Source: Enterococcus hirae ATCC 9790
GTDB taxonomy: Bacteria > Bacillota > Bacilli > Lactobacillales > Enterococcaceae
Assembly: GCF_000271405.2 (NCBI RefSeq)
Contig: NC_018081.1
Coordinates: forward strand, 41,127-105,126
Reading direction: 5' to 3'
Length of the DNA: 64,000 nt
Numbering within the stretch: the first letter of the stretch is position 1; each line of letters starts with the position of its first letter. The translations under genes were made by a program, and so were the position numbers. The notes beneath the pieces were generated by a model. That model ran no database searches, was not told where the DNA came from, and was given only the letters and a program-made list of their open reading frames with translations. Shown piece by piece: positions 1 to 9,018 of this stretch.

Positions 1-604
<604 letters not shown>

Positions 605-1177
605 CTAAATTTCACCATAAACAAATGGATTTTCTGCTTCAAACTCTTTTAAAGTTGGATGATGCTGATCCTTTTCAGACATAATCGCTTTGGAAAGATC
701 GATAGGCCAATCAATCGCTAAATCTGGATCATCAAAGGCAATCCCACCATCAGCTTGTGCATTGTAGTAATTATCACATTTGTAAAGAAAATTGACATTT
801 GGTGTCAATGTCACAAATCCATGAGCATAACCTTTAGGCACCAAAAGTTGTCGATGGTTGTGTTCAGATAAGATAAAGCCTTCCCATTTACCATAGGTTG
901 GACTTCCTTTACGAATATCGACAATCACATCTAAAACAGCACCAGAAGTTACCCGAATCAATTTCGTTTGTGCTGCTTCTCCTTTTTGGAAATGCAGTCC
1001 GCGGATAACACCAGCTTCTGCCGATAATGAATGATTATCTTGAACAAAATCAAAATCTAAACCATGTTCAACAAATTTTGCTTTGGAATAACTTTCGGTA
1101 AAAAAGCCACGATGATCACCAAAAACATCCATTTCAATGATCTTCACATCTGTTAAATTAGTATCAGTTACTTTCAT
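605..1177 (-). CDS. epaF: dTDP-4-dehydrorhamnose 3,5-epimerase (RmlC/EpaF)
   Basis: Cytosolic cupin enzyme of 190 residues that epimerises dTDP-4-keto-6-deoxyglucose at C3 and C5 on the way to dTDP-L-rhamnose. Visible family hallmarks are RGLHFQKG around residue 60, holding the catalytic histidine, DVIVDIRKGSPTYGKW, and KGYAHGFVTL around residues 115-124. The length is normal. It lies 14 bases downstream of rmlA and 21 bases upstream of rmlB. With these it supplies rhamnose for the enterococcal polysaccharide antigen made by the upstream glycosyltransferases. The assignment is based on strong motif conservation; the Epa role is inferred from context. Confidence 0.95.
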   Translation of the reverse strand: MKVTDTNLTDVKIIEMDVFGDHRGFFTESYSKAKFVEHGLDFDFVQDNHSLSAEAGVIRGLHFQKGEAAQTKLIRVTSGAVLDVIVDIRKGSPTYGKWEGFILSEHNHRQLLVPKGYAHGFVTLTPNVNFLYKCDNYYNAQADGGIAFDDPDLAIDWPIDLSKAIMSEKDQHHPTLKEFEAENPFVYGEI

Positions 1178-1191
1178 TACTTCAGACTCCC

Positions 1192-2058
1192 TTAATTGTT
1201 GGCCAACTGTAAAAGATATTGACCATATTGATTTTTTTTCAACGGTTGAGCTAATGTAAGTAATTGCTCTTTAGTGATATATCCCATTCGGTAGGCGATT
1301 TCTTCTAAGCAAGCTACCTTGAGATTTTGACGTTTTTCAATCGTTTCAATAAATGTGGATGCCTCTAGAAGAGATTCATGCGTGCCAGTGTCTAACCAAG
1401 CAAAACCTCTACCCATCAATTCAACAGATAGTTTTCCTTTTTCTAGATAGACTTTGTTTACATCAGTGATCTCTAATTCACCACGTTCAGAAGGTTTGAT
1501 GTTTTTCGCAATCGAAATAACATCATTATCATAAAAATATAACCCTGTTACTGCATAATTTGATTTTGGTAGCGCAGGTTTTTCTTCGATTGACAGAGCC
1601 TGCATCTTTTCATCAAATTCTACAACACCAAAACGTTCTGGATCATTAACGTGGTAACCAAACACTGTTGCTCCAGTATCTTTAGAAGCAGCGCGTTGAA
1701 GCATTTTAGATAAGCCACCACCGTAATAGATGTTATCTCCTAAAACTAAGCACACACTATCATCACCGATAAATTCTTCACCAATAATAAAAGCCTGTGC
1801 TAGCCCATCTGGACTTTCTTGCACTGCATACTCAATTTGTAATCCTAACTCTGCCCCATTACCAAACAGTTCTTTAAATCTTGGTGTATCTTGAGGAGTA
1901 GAGATAATCAGGATTTCTTTGATACCCGCTAGCATTAGTGTAGACATTGGATAGTAGATCATTGGTTTATCGTAGACTGGCATCAACTGTTTTGAAGTTG
2001 CCTTAGTTAGAGGGTATAAGCGTGTACCACTTCCCCCAGCAAGAATGATTCCCTTCAT
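1192..2058 (-). CDS. epaE: glucose-1-phosphate thymidylyltransferase (RmlA/EpaE)
   Basis: First enzyme of dTDP-rhamnose synthesis: it joins dTTP and glucose-1-phosphate to give dTDP-glucose. The 288-residue protein starts [18 protein letters not shown], the nucleotide-binding signature. It continues with [25 protein letters not shown] and [15 protein letters not shown], all characteristic of the short RmlA type. Length is as expected. It is followed by rmlC and rmlB and preceded, after 88 bases, by the glycosyltransferase epaD. The gap shows no terminator, so it is probably part of one long epa transcript. Confidence 0.96.
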   Translation of the reverse strand: MKGIILAGGSGTRLYPLTKATSKQLMPVYDKPMIYYPMSTLMLAGIKEILIISTPQDTPRFKELFGNGAELGLQIEYAVQESPDGLAQAFIIGEEFIGDDSVCLVLGDNIYYGGGLSKMLQRAASKDTGATVFGYHVNDPERFGVVEFDEKMQALSIEEKPALPKSNYAVTGLYFYDNDVISIAKNIKPSERGELEITDVNKVYLEKGKLSVELMGRGFAWLDTGTHESLLEASTFIETIEKRQNLKVACLEEIAYRMGYITKEQLLTLAQPLKKNQYGQYLLQLANN

Positions 2059-2146
2059 GAGTATAAATTCTCCTTTTCAATTTAAAATTCACCTTGTTAT
2101 TATCTCATCAAACTTGTTATTTGTCATGGAATTATTAACGATTTAA

Positions 2147-2863
2147 CTATCTTTTATTAATTCCAAACCATTTTCTCTTCACAAGCGCCTTAATCAGATT
2201 CAACCGCCAGGTAATTTTTTGGGTTAGTTTAGTGTTTGTTTTGATTTCACTCACATTAAAATCATGTCTACGATAAAGTGTCAATGTTTCTCTAATAAAC
2301 CCAACACGAGTTCCACCTAACATTCCAATCCACATATCATGCATTGGTACTTCAGAAGGAATTGGTACTATTTCTTTCTTTAATGAAGATCGAAAAGCCA
2401 TGCCGGCACCGATATAATTACTCCGAATCAAATTATTGAGCCAGCCTGTTCGGGAATGCCGATAGGAAAAATACGACGCGTGTATCTCATTGAGTTGACC
2501 ATCCACAATCACTAGATCACTCACTACTACTAATTGTTGCGGATTTTCTTCAAAATATGCGGTGATCTTAGCCACCTTATTAGGTAGCCAAACATCATCT
2601 TGGTCTGCTAAAAAAATGATGTCACCTTTAGATTGTTGAATGGCATGGTTGAAGTTGGCAATGACACCTTTCCTTGGTCCTTCAACAAATTTGATTCGAT
2701 TGTCTAGTTGCGTGTATTCCTTTATAATTTGACAAGTTTCATCTGTCGATCCATCATCTGAAATAATCAATTCATCCTCAAGTGTCAGTTGGTTTAAAAT
2801 ACTATCCAATTGTTCTCTTAAATATCTGCCACCATTAAAGGTAGCCATACAAACTGATTGCAC
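2147..2863 (-). CDS. epaD: family 2 glycosyltransferase, EpaD-like
   Basis: A 238-residue GT-A fold glycosyltransferase. The N-terminus (SVCMATFNGGRYLREQLDSIL) and ELIISDDGSTDET are the nucleotide-sugar binding region of GT2 enzymes. FLADQDDVW around residue 88 is the metal-binding DxD-type motif. No membrane segment is evident, so it should work at the inner face of the membrane, adding a sugar (probably rhamnose, by context) to lipid-linked Epa precursor. I take the GTG at 2863, which has AAGGGTG a proper distance upstream; the family normally begins close to xSVCMATYNG. It sits 13 bases after epaC and ahead of the rhamnose-precursor genes. The exact acceptor is unknown. Confidence 0.85.
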   Translation of the reverse strand: MQSVCMATFNGGRYLREQLDSILNQLTLEDELIISDDGSTDETCQIIKEYTQLDNRIKFVEGPRKGVIANFNHAIQQSKGDIIFLADQDDVWLPNKVAKITAYFEENPQQLVVVSDLVIVDGQLNEIHASYFSYRHSRTGWLNNLIRSNYIGAGMAFRSSLKKEIVPIPSEVPMHDMWIGMLGGTRVGFIRETLTLYRRHDFNVSEIKTNTKLTQKITWRLNLIKALVKRKWFGINKR

Positions 2864-2876
2864 AAATTCACACCCT

Positions 2877-3701
2877 TCAGTTTTCAGTAAATGATTGTAA
2901 TGTCAAACGCCATATTTTACGATTTCTGACTGTTAAAAATTGTTTTACTGTACGTAACAATAATTGTTTTCGATGACGCGGTAACATTTCTTTATCATAA
3001 TTTTGATAAAAAGTTTTTTCAGCTTTCAGTATCGACTGATACCTTGTAACAGAAACTTTCTGATAATCAAGAACTGAAAGATCATGTTCCATTTTTTCAG
3101 GTAAGATAAAAACCGTCTTTTTGAACTGATAGATCGTCCAAAAAAGCCAATGATCCAAGAAATCAAGGGGAAAATCTAAATTAAAACCGCCAATTTCCTT
3201 TAAAAATTTGATAGAAAAAACAGCGCCCGAATTAATCGCCATGATTCGTCTTTGACTGAGCTGTGATCGATCAACCTTTTCAACTTGACGATTGATATAG
3301 CGATCCGCAAAAACAGGCGATATTTGGTTGCTTCCAGCATAAACTAACGGAACGGCTGCAACCAATTCATCTGTCCAATCAATCGTTAAAAGCGTATCAA
3401 AATACGTTGCAGTCAATTGACTATCATGATCAAGTGTAACGAAATAGCGAATATTCTGCTGCGCATGATTCAACGCATAATTATAAGCCGTAGCCAGACC
3501 AGGATTTGATGGATCATGATAGTAGCTTATATCTTTGTCTTGTTCTAATAATGGCTCCAATTGCTTAACGGGACTATTATCATAAACAACCAGTTGAATC
3601 TTCTTCTCTTTGACAGCTTTCATGAGCAGATCAAAAGAAGGCGATTGACTAAAACGCTGCTGGTATAATACGATAACGACTACTATTTTGGGTATGGTCA
3701 A
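2877..3701 (-). CDS. epaC: family 2 glycosyltransferase (rhamnosyltransferase-like), EpaC-like
   Basis: A 274-residue GT2-type glycosyltransferase resembling bacterial rhamnosyltransferases. It has VVIVLYQQ at the N-terminus, VVYDNSP, NPGLATAYNYAL and the FVTLDHDSQL metal-binding region near residue 90. I choose a TTG start at 3701: its TTG overlaps the TGA stop of epaB (TTGA) and a GGGGGTGG ribosome binding site lies 8 bases upstream. A GTG at 3719 would give 6 more residues but lacks a suitable site. The overlap suggests translational coupling. The role is extension of the Epa rhamnopolysaccharide, inferred from operon position. Confidence 0.82.
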   Translation of the reverse strand: MTIPKIVVVIVLYQQRFSQSPSFDLLMKAVKEKKIQLVVYDNSPVKQLEPLLEQDKDISYYHDPSNPGLATAYNYALNHAQQNIRYFVTLDHDSQLTATYFDTLLTIDWTDELVAAVPLVYAGSNQISPVFADRYINRQVEKVDRSQLSQRRIMAINSGAVFSIKFLKEIGGFNLDFPLDFLDHWLFWTIYQFKKTVFILPEKMEHDLSVLDYQKVSVTRYQSILKAEKTFYQNYDKEMLPRHRKQLLLRTVKQFLTVRNRKIWRLTLQSFTEN

Positions 3702-4498
3702 AAGAAAGTCCACCCCCACTTATTGAAAAATTTCACCATTGACTGTAAAAAGATACGAAAAAGTTTAAAATTGCGATGAGCACCTTTTCCATATAAATGA
3801 ACAATCGTGTATAACGGCGTATAAAGGAGTTTTTCTCCTGCTTTTTCAAAAGTTAAGCAAAGATCATTATCTTCAAAATACATAAAATAGCGATTGTCAA
3901 ACCCGTTGACTTTTTTAAATTTATTGACATCAACGACCATAAAACTACCAGAGATCATACGCACGTAGCTATTGGTTGTTTCTGACAAATCATGGCATTC
4001 GAATTTTGCTAAACGTTGAGCAAACAACTGCTTGACAAAACGAGCCGGAATAAACCGCAATACATAATCGAATACATCTAATTTTTGGCGAATCAAATGT
4101 TGTGTCGTACCATCTTCATTCAATATTTTAGGTGCTAACATGGCACATTCTGGATGTTCCTGCAAAAGTTTGACCAAGTCAACGACTGTCTGCTGATCCA
4201 CCAGAATATCTGGGTTAAAGATCACAGCATAAGAAAAGTCACTCGTTAATAAATTATGGTTATGTCCATAACCAAATCCTTTATTTTCCTGATTAAAATA
4301 GATTTTGACAAACGGATACTTTAGATATTCTTTCAATCGTTCTTGGTAGTCAATCGACGAAGCATTATCGAAAATCAAGATCTCAACCATGGCTTGGTCA
4401 TTTATGCTGGCTAGAAGCGTATCTAACGTTTGAAAAATCTTTTGACTATTAGCCGTTACGATGCTAATTAAAATCGGTTGTTTTTGATTTATTTTCAT
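3698..4498 (-). CDS. epaB: family 2 glycosyltransferase, EpaB-like (WbbL-type rhamnosyltransferase)
   Basis: A 266-residue GT2 enzyme of the WbbL/RgpB rhamnosyltransferase kind. Family features are the N-terminal ISIVTANS, the ILIFDNASS stretch, NKGFGYGHNHNL, the FNPDILVD metal site near residue 95 and MISGSFMVV plus FDNRYFMYFEDNDLCL, which forms the acceptor pocket. The ATG overlaps the TAA of epaA by one base, so it is translationally coupled to the initiating enzyme. That agrees with a role right after lipid-linked GlcNAc formation: adding rhamnose to undecaprenyl-PP-GlcNAc. In E. faecalis epaB is needed for Epa production, biofilm and virulence (established for the family, not tested here). 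Confidence 0.85.
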   Translation of the reverse strand: MKINQKQPILISIVTANSQKIFQTLDTLLASINDQAMVEILIFDNASSIDYQERLKEYLKYPFVKIYFNQENKGFGYGHNHNLLTSDFSYAVIFNPDILVDQQTVVDLVKLLQEHPECAMLAPKILNEDGTTQHLIRQKLDVFDYVLRFIPARFVKQLFAQRLAKFECHDLSETTNSYVRMISGSFMVVDVNKFKKVNGFDNRYFMYFEDNDLCLTFEKAGEKLLYTPLYTIVHLYGKGAHRNFKLFRIFLQSMVKFFNKWGWTFF

Positions 4499-5628
4499 TA
4501 GTGTCTAGTCCATTTCCTTTTATATTTCTGTATGACTTGTGTTCGATATTCTTTATTGCCTAAAAAACGTAAAGTTTTAAGAATGTACTGATGCTTCTCG
4601 TTGATCAATCCAATCAACTCAAACAATAAAATAGCCGCAAATAGCATCGAAACGATCAAAACAATCGAACCGAGACGCCCAGTATAGTTCATGATCATGG
4701 CAGTAAATGAAAACATCAATGCCATAGCATAAATGGTCAAAACTGCTCCTTTATGCGTAAAACCTAGACTCAATAATCGATGATGTAGGTGTTTTTTATC
4801 TGCTGTAGAAAAAGAGACACGGTTCGCTTTTCTGCGAATAATCGCAAAAAAAGTATCTGTTACTGGAACGCCCATCACAATCAATAATGAGATAGAAGAA
4901 ACAAATGTTACATTCTTCAGACCTTGTAGAGAAAGAACAGCCATCATAAATCCTAAGAACAATGCCCCAGTGTCTCCTAAGTAAATTTTGGCAGGATAAA
5001 AATTATAAGGAAAAAAGCCAATAATGCTTGCCACTAAACAGAATATGACGATTGGTATGTATACTGTAGAAGCATGTAGGAAAAAATATCCGATAATACC
5101 AATTGTAATCAACCCGATCAACGAGATTCCGGTTGCCAAGCCGTCTAATCCATCAATCAAATTAATTGCATTAGTGATACCAAAAATCCAAAAAATGGTC
5201 ACAGGAAAACTCAGCCAACCCAATTCGATATAACCAAAAAAGGGCAATGTTACTGAATCAATGTGAATATCTGCCACAAAATAGACGATCAACGCTGCTA
5301 ATAAGATCCCGACGGACTTTTGTTTAGGCGTCAACTCGTATTTATCATCCAGTACTCCCGTTAGAATGATCACTAAGGAAGCTAGTAAAATAGGAATGAT
5401 ATAAAATTTGGGAATGATGTCACGAAAAAACAATAAGGTGGATACGACAAATGAAATAAAAATGGGTAGTCCCCCAGCTGAAGGCATAGGTATTTCATTA
5501 ATACGTCGCGCATTCGGTTTATCCACCATTCCGGTTTGGACAGAAATAATTTTAAATATGGGCGTTAGTACTAAAGATAACAAGATTGTTAAAAAAAATT
5601 TGACAACCATACTAAATGAAACAAGCAT
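4498..5628 (-). CDS. epaA: undecaprenyl-phosphate GlcNAc-1-phosphate transferase (TagO/WecA family), EpaA-like
   Basis: Polytopic membrane enzyme (376 residues, about ten or eleven hydrophobic segments) that transfers GlcNAc-1-phosphate from UDP-GlcNAc to undecaprenyl phosphate, starting Epa and possibly other wall polymers. Diagnostic motifs are GVLDDKYELTPKQK (DDxxx), NAINLIDGLDGLATG, KIYLGDTGALFLGF and the basic KKHLHHRLL loop. I place the start at the ATG at 5628, preceded by AGTAGGTG. An in-frame start 15 codons earlier would add an unlikely N-terminus and has no ribosome site. It is the first gene of the epa group here; a clear TATAAT lies 34 bases upstream. Confidence 0.92.
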   Translation of the reverse strand: MLVSFSMVVKFFLTILLSLVLTPIFKIISVQTGMVDKPNARRINEIPMPSAGGLPIFISFVVSTLLFFRDIIPKFYIIPILLASLVIILTGVLDDKYELTPKQKSVGILLAALIVYFVADIHIDSVTLPFFGYIELGWLSFPVTIFWIFGITNAINLIDGLDGLATGISLIGLITIGIIGYFFLHASTVYIPIVIFCLVASIIGFFPYNFYPAKIYLGDTGALFLGFMMAVLSLQGLKNVTFVSSISLLIVMGVPVTDTFFAIIRRKANRVSFSTADKKHLHHRLLSLGFTHKGAVLTIYAMALMFSFTAMIMNYTGRLGSIVLIVSMLFAAILLFELIGLINEKHQYILKTLRFLGNKEYRTQVIQKYKRKWTRH

Positions 5629-5661
5629 ATTGGCACCTACTTTAATTAAGAGTCTAGAATT

Positions 5662-5667
5662 ATTATA
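5662..5667 (-). promoter_or_regulatory. candidate -10 box of the epa operon promoter
   Basis: A perfect TATAAT reads on the minus strand 34 bases upstream of the epaA ATG, in the short gap after yihY. No good -35 hexamer is visible at 16-18 bases, so this is a weak prediction based on one box and its position. Confidence 0.4.
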
Positions 5668-5696
5668 AAACACTCAAGCAATAAAAACTCGCAGTT

Positions 5697-6620
5697 CTAT
5701 TTTTTTTTATGAGAAAATTTATTTTTGAAACGAATCCACCATTTATTTGTAGAAACTCGTCTTTTCTTGATTTCGTTACCTGTTATGTATTCTTGCACAA
5801 CAGCATTGATGATTCCGCCAAATATAATGATTGTAGCAGCAAAATTGAGCCATAGCATCAAGACGATGAAACTCCCGATGATTTGGTATCCACTGACTCT
5901 TGTTGCAAAGTATTTTGCGTAGATTCCAAACACCTGAGATAGCAACATCCAGCCGACAGTAGCAAAAATCGTTCCCGGAATCACTGCTTTTAGTTTTAAT
6001 TGCGCATTCGGTACTATCACATAAATCAAAAACATAATGATAAATAAGACAACTAAGGTAATCGGCCATTTCAAAGTTTGGAACTGGATGATCACATTGC
6101 CAGAAAAATTAAAAATCGGTTGGAGCGCTTCAAGTATCATTTGACCCAGTCCTAAAAAAATCGTTACTCCACTAATCGCAATCATGAAAAGCAAAATCAC
6201 TACTAATGAAAAGAAACGGACGATCAAAAAATTCTTTCTATTTTCTACACCATAAGCCTTATTCATGGCAATTTGTAAAGCGTTGATACTTTGACTGGCA
6301 GACCACAAAGCAGCTAAAGCAGATAACGACAACAAGCCACCGGAACTTTGCGTTAACAAATTTCGAATTGCAGGACCGATAAACTGATAGACCGTCTCAG
6401 GGATGATTTGCCGCACATAAGTCAATACTGTCTCTTGATCGATTTTTAGAAATGGCAAAATATTACCAAACGCAATAATTAGGGGAAATAAAGACAATAA
6501 TAAATAATACGCCACAACAACTGACGTGGTACCCATTTCTGAATCAGTGATCCGTTTTTTTGTTGTTGCAATAAAACGCATTAAATTTTCGTTTTGCTTT
6601 ATTTTCCCTAATAATTTCAT
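5697..6620 (-). CDS. YihY/BrkB family integral membrane protein
   Basis: A 307-residue protein with about six membrane segments, of the family once mis-annotated as ribonuclease BN. The family signature MGTTSVVVAYYLLLSLFPL appears near residue 30. ALWSASQSINALQIAMNKAYG near residue 105 and LMLWLNFAATIIIFGGIINA near 260 are also typical. The C-terminus is short and basic. The ATG at 6620 has GGAG six bases upstream; a TTG one codon earlier is less likely. It lies 26 bases after map and directly before the epa promoter region. The molecular function of the family is not established. Confidence 0.88.
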   Translation of the reverse strand: MKLLGKIKQNENLMRFIATTKKRITDSEMGTTSVVVAYYLLLSLFPLIIAFGNILPFLKIDQETVLTYVRQIIPETVYQFIGPAIRNLLTQSSGGLLSLSALAALWSASQSINALQIAMNKAYGVENRKNFLIVRFFSLVVILLFMIAISGVTIFLGLGQMILEALQPIFNFSGNVIIQFQTLKWPITLVVLFIIMFLIYVIVPNAQLKLKAVIPGTIFATVGWMLLSQVFGIYAKYFATRVSGYQIIGSFIVLMLWLNFAATIIIFGGIINAVVQEYITGNEIKKRRVSTNKWWIRFKNKFSHKKK

Positions 6621-6646
6621 CAAATTCTCCTTATTGATCTAGCTTC

Positions 6647-7411
6647 TCAATACGTACCTTCTTCACCTTGAGAAGTTAAGATTCTTGGTCCATCTTTCGT
6701 AATTGCCAGTGTATGTTCATATTGGCAAGACAAGCCACCATCTCTTGTATAAGCAGTCCAGCCATTTGGATCCATTTTCATTTTCCAAGTTCCAGTATTA
6801 ACCATTGGCTCAATGGTAATAACCATCCCTTCTTTTAACCGTAGACCTTTTCCTGCTTCACCATAATGAGGGACAGCAGGTTCTTCATGGATCGTTGGAC
6901 CCACACCATGACCAATAAAGTCACGGACAACCGCTAAGTTTTCACTTTCAACATAAGTTTGGATAGCATGACCAATGTCGCCAATTCGGTTCCCAACTTG
7001 CGCTTGTTCGATTCCTAGATACAAAGCTTTTTTTGTCACTTCCATCAAGCGATCAATTTCCGGTGTTGACTCTCCCACTACATAAGCCCAACAAGAATCA
7101 GAAATGCCGCCTTTTAAATCGATACACATATCCACTTTCACTAAATCGCCATTTTTCAGCGGTTTTTTACGTGGAAATCCATGACAAATTTCGTCATTGA
7201 TGCTAATACAAGTCGCATACTCATAGCCTTCAAATCCAATTTGAGCCGCAATCCCACCATGGCTTTCAATATAGTTACGAACAAAAACTTCAATATCCCA
7301 ACTCGTCACGCCTGGTTTGATAAAATCTCGCAGATTTTTATGTACATCCGCTAACAACGCGCCAGACTCAGCCATTGTTTCAATTTCTCGTGCTGATTTC
7401 AATGTAATCAT
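6647..7411 (-). CDS. map: methionine aminopeptidase type I
   Basis: Cytosolic metalloenzyme (254 residues) that removes the initiator methionine from nascent proteins. It has the pita-bread fold residues expected of the family: the metal-binding aspartates in VDMCIDLKGGISDS, the histidine in FIGHGVGPTIHEEP and glutamates in ITIEPMV and QYEHTLAI. GHGVGPTIHEEP is the type I signature. A GGAG site precedes the ATG. It has its own promoter, divergent from flavodoxin. Length is normal and no N-terminal extension is present. Confidence 0.96.
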   Translation of the reverse strand: MITLKSAREIETMAESGALLADVHKNLRDFIKPGVTSWDIEVFVRNYIESHGGIAAQIGFEGYEYATCISINDEICHGFPRKKPLKNGDLVKVDMCIDLKGGISDSCWAYVVGESTPEIDRLMEVTKKALYLGIEQAQVGNRIGDIGHAIQTYVESENLAVVRDFIGHGVGPTIHEEPAVPHYGEAGKGLRLKEGMVITIEPMVNTGTWKMKMDPNGWTAYTRDGGLSCQYEHTLAITKDGPRILTSQGEEGTY

Positions 7412-7441
7412 ATTTTCGTCTCCTTTTTACAAATCTTCCTC

Positions 7442-7471
7442 ATTTTACCATAGTGTCCGGTCGTTCGCCAA
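7442..7471 (-). promoter_or_regulatory. predicted sigma-A promoter of map
   Basis: On the minus strand TTGGCG (7466-7471) and TAAAAT (7442-7447) are separated by 18 bases, with a TG extension before the -10. It lies about 30 bases upstream of the map start and diverges from the flavodoxin promoter. Confidence 0.55.
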
Positions 7472-7515
7472 ATCAGATTCTCTTCACATGACTTGTTTTC
7501 TTTTAGTAAAGGTTT

Positions 7516-7524
7516 TGGTATAAT
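7516..7524 (+). promoter_or_regulatory. extended -10 promoter of the flavodoxin gene
   Basis: TGGTATAAT forms a perfect extended -10 element about 45 bases upstream of the flavodoxin ATG. A TTGTTT sits at 7493-7498, rather far for a -35 (20 bases), so the extended -10 probably carries the promoter. Confidence 0.6.
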
Positions 7525-7569
7525 CTGTAAATGTTAGAGGATCATATATCAATAAGTAGGAGGCAACCC

Positions 7570-8010
7570 ATGGCTTTAGCAAAAATCGTTTACGCAAGTA
7601 TGACTGGCAATACAGAAGAAATTGCTGATATCGTAGCAGAAGCTTTTGAAAATTTAGATATTGATGTTGAAATCAATGAGTGTACTCAAGTGGATGCAGA
7701 TGAATTTGAGGATGCAGATATTTGTGTCGTCGCAACTTATACATACGATGATGGTGACTTACCAGATGAGATCGTAGACTTATATGAAGATTTACAAGAA
7801 CTTGACTTGTCTGGAAAAATCTATGGCGTTTGTGGTTCTGGAGACACTTTTTATGATGAATTTTGTAAGTCCGTAGATGACTTCGATGCTGCCTTTGCGA
7901 AAACAGGAGCAGTAAAAGGAACAGAAAATGTTAAAGTTGATTTAAACGCTGAAGAAGAAGACATCGAAAAACTCGAAGCATTTGCTAAGGCGCTTGTTTC
8001 AAAATTATAG
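7570..8010 (+). CDS. flavodoxin
   Basis: Small acidic FMN electron carrier of 146 residues. The N-terminal strand AKIVYASMTGNTEEIADIV contains the SMTGNTEE loop that binds FMN phosphate. ATYTYDDGDLPDE and VCGSGDTFYDEFCKSVDDF are the two isoalloxazine-contacting loops of short-chain flavodoxins. The ATG at 7570 follows a strong TAGGAGG; an upstream in-frame ATG at 7531 would add 13 residues and lies before the ribosome site, so I reject it. It is monocistronic, with its own extended -10 promoter and a strong terminator behind it. The redox partner is not evident from the neighbours. Confidence 0.93.
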   Translation: MALAKIVYASMTGNTEEIADIVAEAFENLDIDVEINECTQVDADEFEDADICVVATYTYDDGDLPDEIVDLYEDLQELDLSGKIYGVCGSGDTFYDEFCKSVDDFDAAFAKTGAVKGTENVKVDLNAEEEDIEKLEAFAKALVSKL

Positions 8011-8061
8011 GCCAAATCAGTCAGCTCACAGCTGAGAACTTTTGGAAAAACTTCAATTATT

Positions 8062-8117
8062 TGATAAAAAGAACGTGTGATGCTGGAGAGAGTTAGCATC
8101 ACACGTTCTTTTTATCA
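8062..8117. terminator. strong bidirectional terminator after flavodoxin
   Basis: A perfect 23-base inverted repeat (8062-8084 and 8095-8117) with a 10-base loop. It has a T-run on the plus strand and the matching A-run, so it can stop transcripts from both flavodoxin and the TetR gene. Confidence 0.9.
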
Positions 8118-8199
8118 TGTTTTTAGAAGCTTTTTTAATTTCAAAAAATCAATGTGTATGTTTGAGAAAGACTTTCGAGAAATACTTCAAGTAGTTTGT

Positions 8200-8769
8200 T
8201 TAATTCACTTGGATCGTTTCTTTCGTATTTAGTGTCGCATTGATGCTATCTTGGATCATTTTTTCAATTTGTTCCTTGGTCGGATGAATGATACTTGAAG
8301 ACATCAGTGCTGCTAATCCTGTAGCGATGATCCAAATTGTGTTATGCAAAGACTCAATTTGTTCCGCAGATAGATCAGCATACTCTGGATCTTTCTTGAC
8401 CGTCTCGACAAAATAATTATAAGAGAAGTTTTGCATCTCCCTTCCCCCACCATATTCTTCTAAGTACAGAGAACTGTATAATTTTTTCTCTCGATTGGCA
8501 AAATCAATATAGTTTACAGCTAAATCGATAATGGTATTTCCTGTATGTACAACTGGGAACACTTCATGCTTCAAGTACTCGTAAATCTGAGCAAATAAGG
8601 CTTGCTTCAGATCATCCATGTTTTTGAACTCAAGATAAATCGGTTGAGTCGAACAATTCATTTTATTTGCAATATTCCTTGCCGTAAATTTTGAAAATCC
8701 TTCTGTGGTAGCCACTTCAAAAGCGGCTGCTAAAATCTGATCTTTTGTGATCGTCTTTTTTCTTGCCAT
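8200..8769 (-). CDS. TetR family transcriptional regulator
   Basis: A 189-residue regulator with a typical N-terminal TetR helix-turn-helix (residues ~6-52): TKDQILAAAFEVATTEGFSKFTARNIANKM followed by the recognition helix and YLEFKNMDDL. The C-terminal ~130 residues form the variable ligand domain (WHG-like, TTIWIIATGLAALM). It is divergent from the M29 aminopeptidase gene with 249 AT-rich bases between them. That arrangement is compatible with control of itself or the neighbour, but nothing identifies its ligand. The ATG is followed by the usual basic MARKKT start. Confidence 0.85.
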   Translation of the reverse strand: MARKKTITKDQILAAAFEVATTEGFSKFTARNIANKMNCSTQPIYLEFKNMDDLKQALFAQIYEYLKHEVFPVVHTGNTIIDLAVNYIDFANREKKLYSSLYLEEYGGGREMQNFSYNYFVETVKKDPEYADLSAEQIESLHNTIWIIATGLAALMSSSIIHPTKEQIEKMIQDSINATLNTKETIQVN

Positions 8770-8949
8770 AATTTTTTAATCTCCTCGAAATTATTTATAA
8801 CGCTTCCACCATTGATTAATTTAATTGTAACATGATTATTTTGTTATGCACAACTTGTTTTTTTATTTTTAAAAAATTACTTTAAAAACAATCAATTTTA
8901 GACATCATTTAGAAGAACACCCATTTTTTTATTTTACGATTCTGGCAGA

Positions 8950-8978
8950 TTGTCTCTAAAAGAATTAAATGTTATCAT
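8950..8978 (+). promoter_or_regulatory. predicted sigma-A promoter of the M29 aminopeptidase
   Basis: TTGTCT (8950-8955) and TATCAT (8973-8978) are separated by 17 bases and lie about 40 bases upstream of the start codon; AGGAGG follows before the ATG. Confidence 0.55.
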
Positions 8979-9018
8979 ACAAATAGCTATTGGATGAAAC
9001 ATTAGGAGGAAATGGATT

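Noticed and set aside
5776..6069. A 97-codon minus-strand frame inside yihY
   Set aside because: It is a shadow frame of the conserved yihY gene, with no site of its own.
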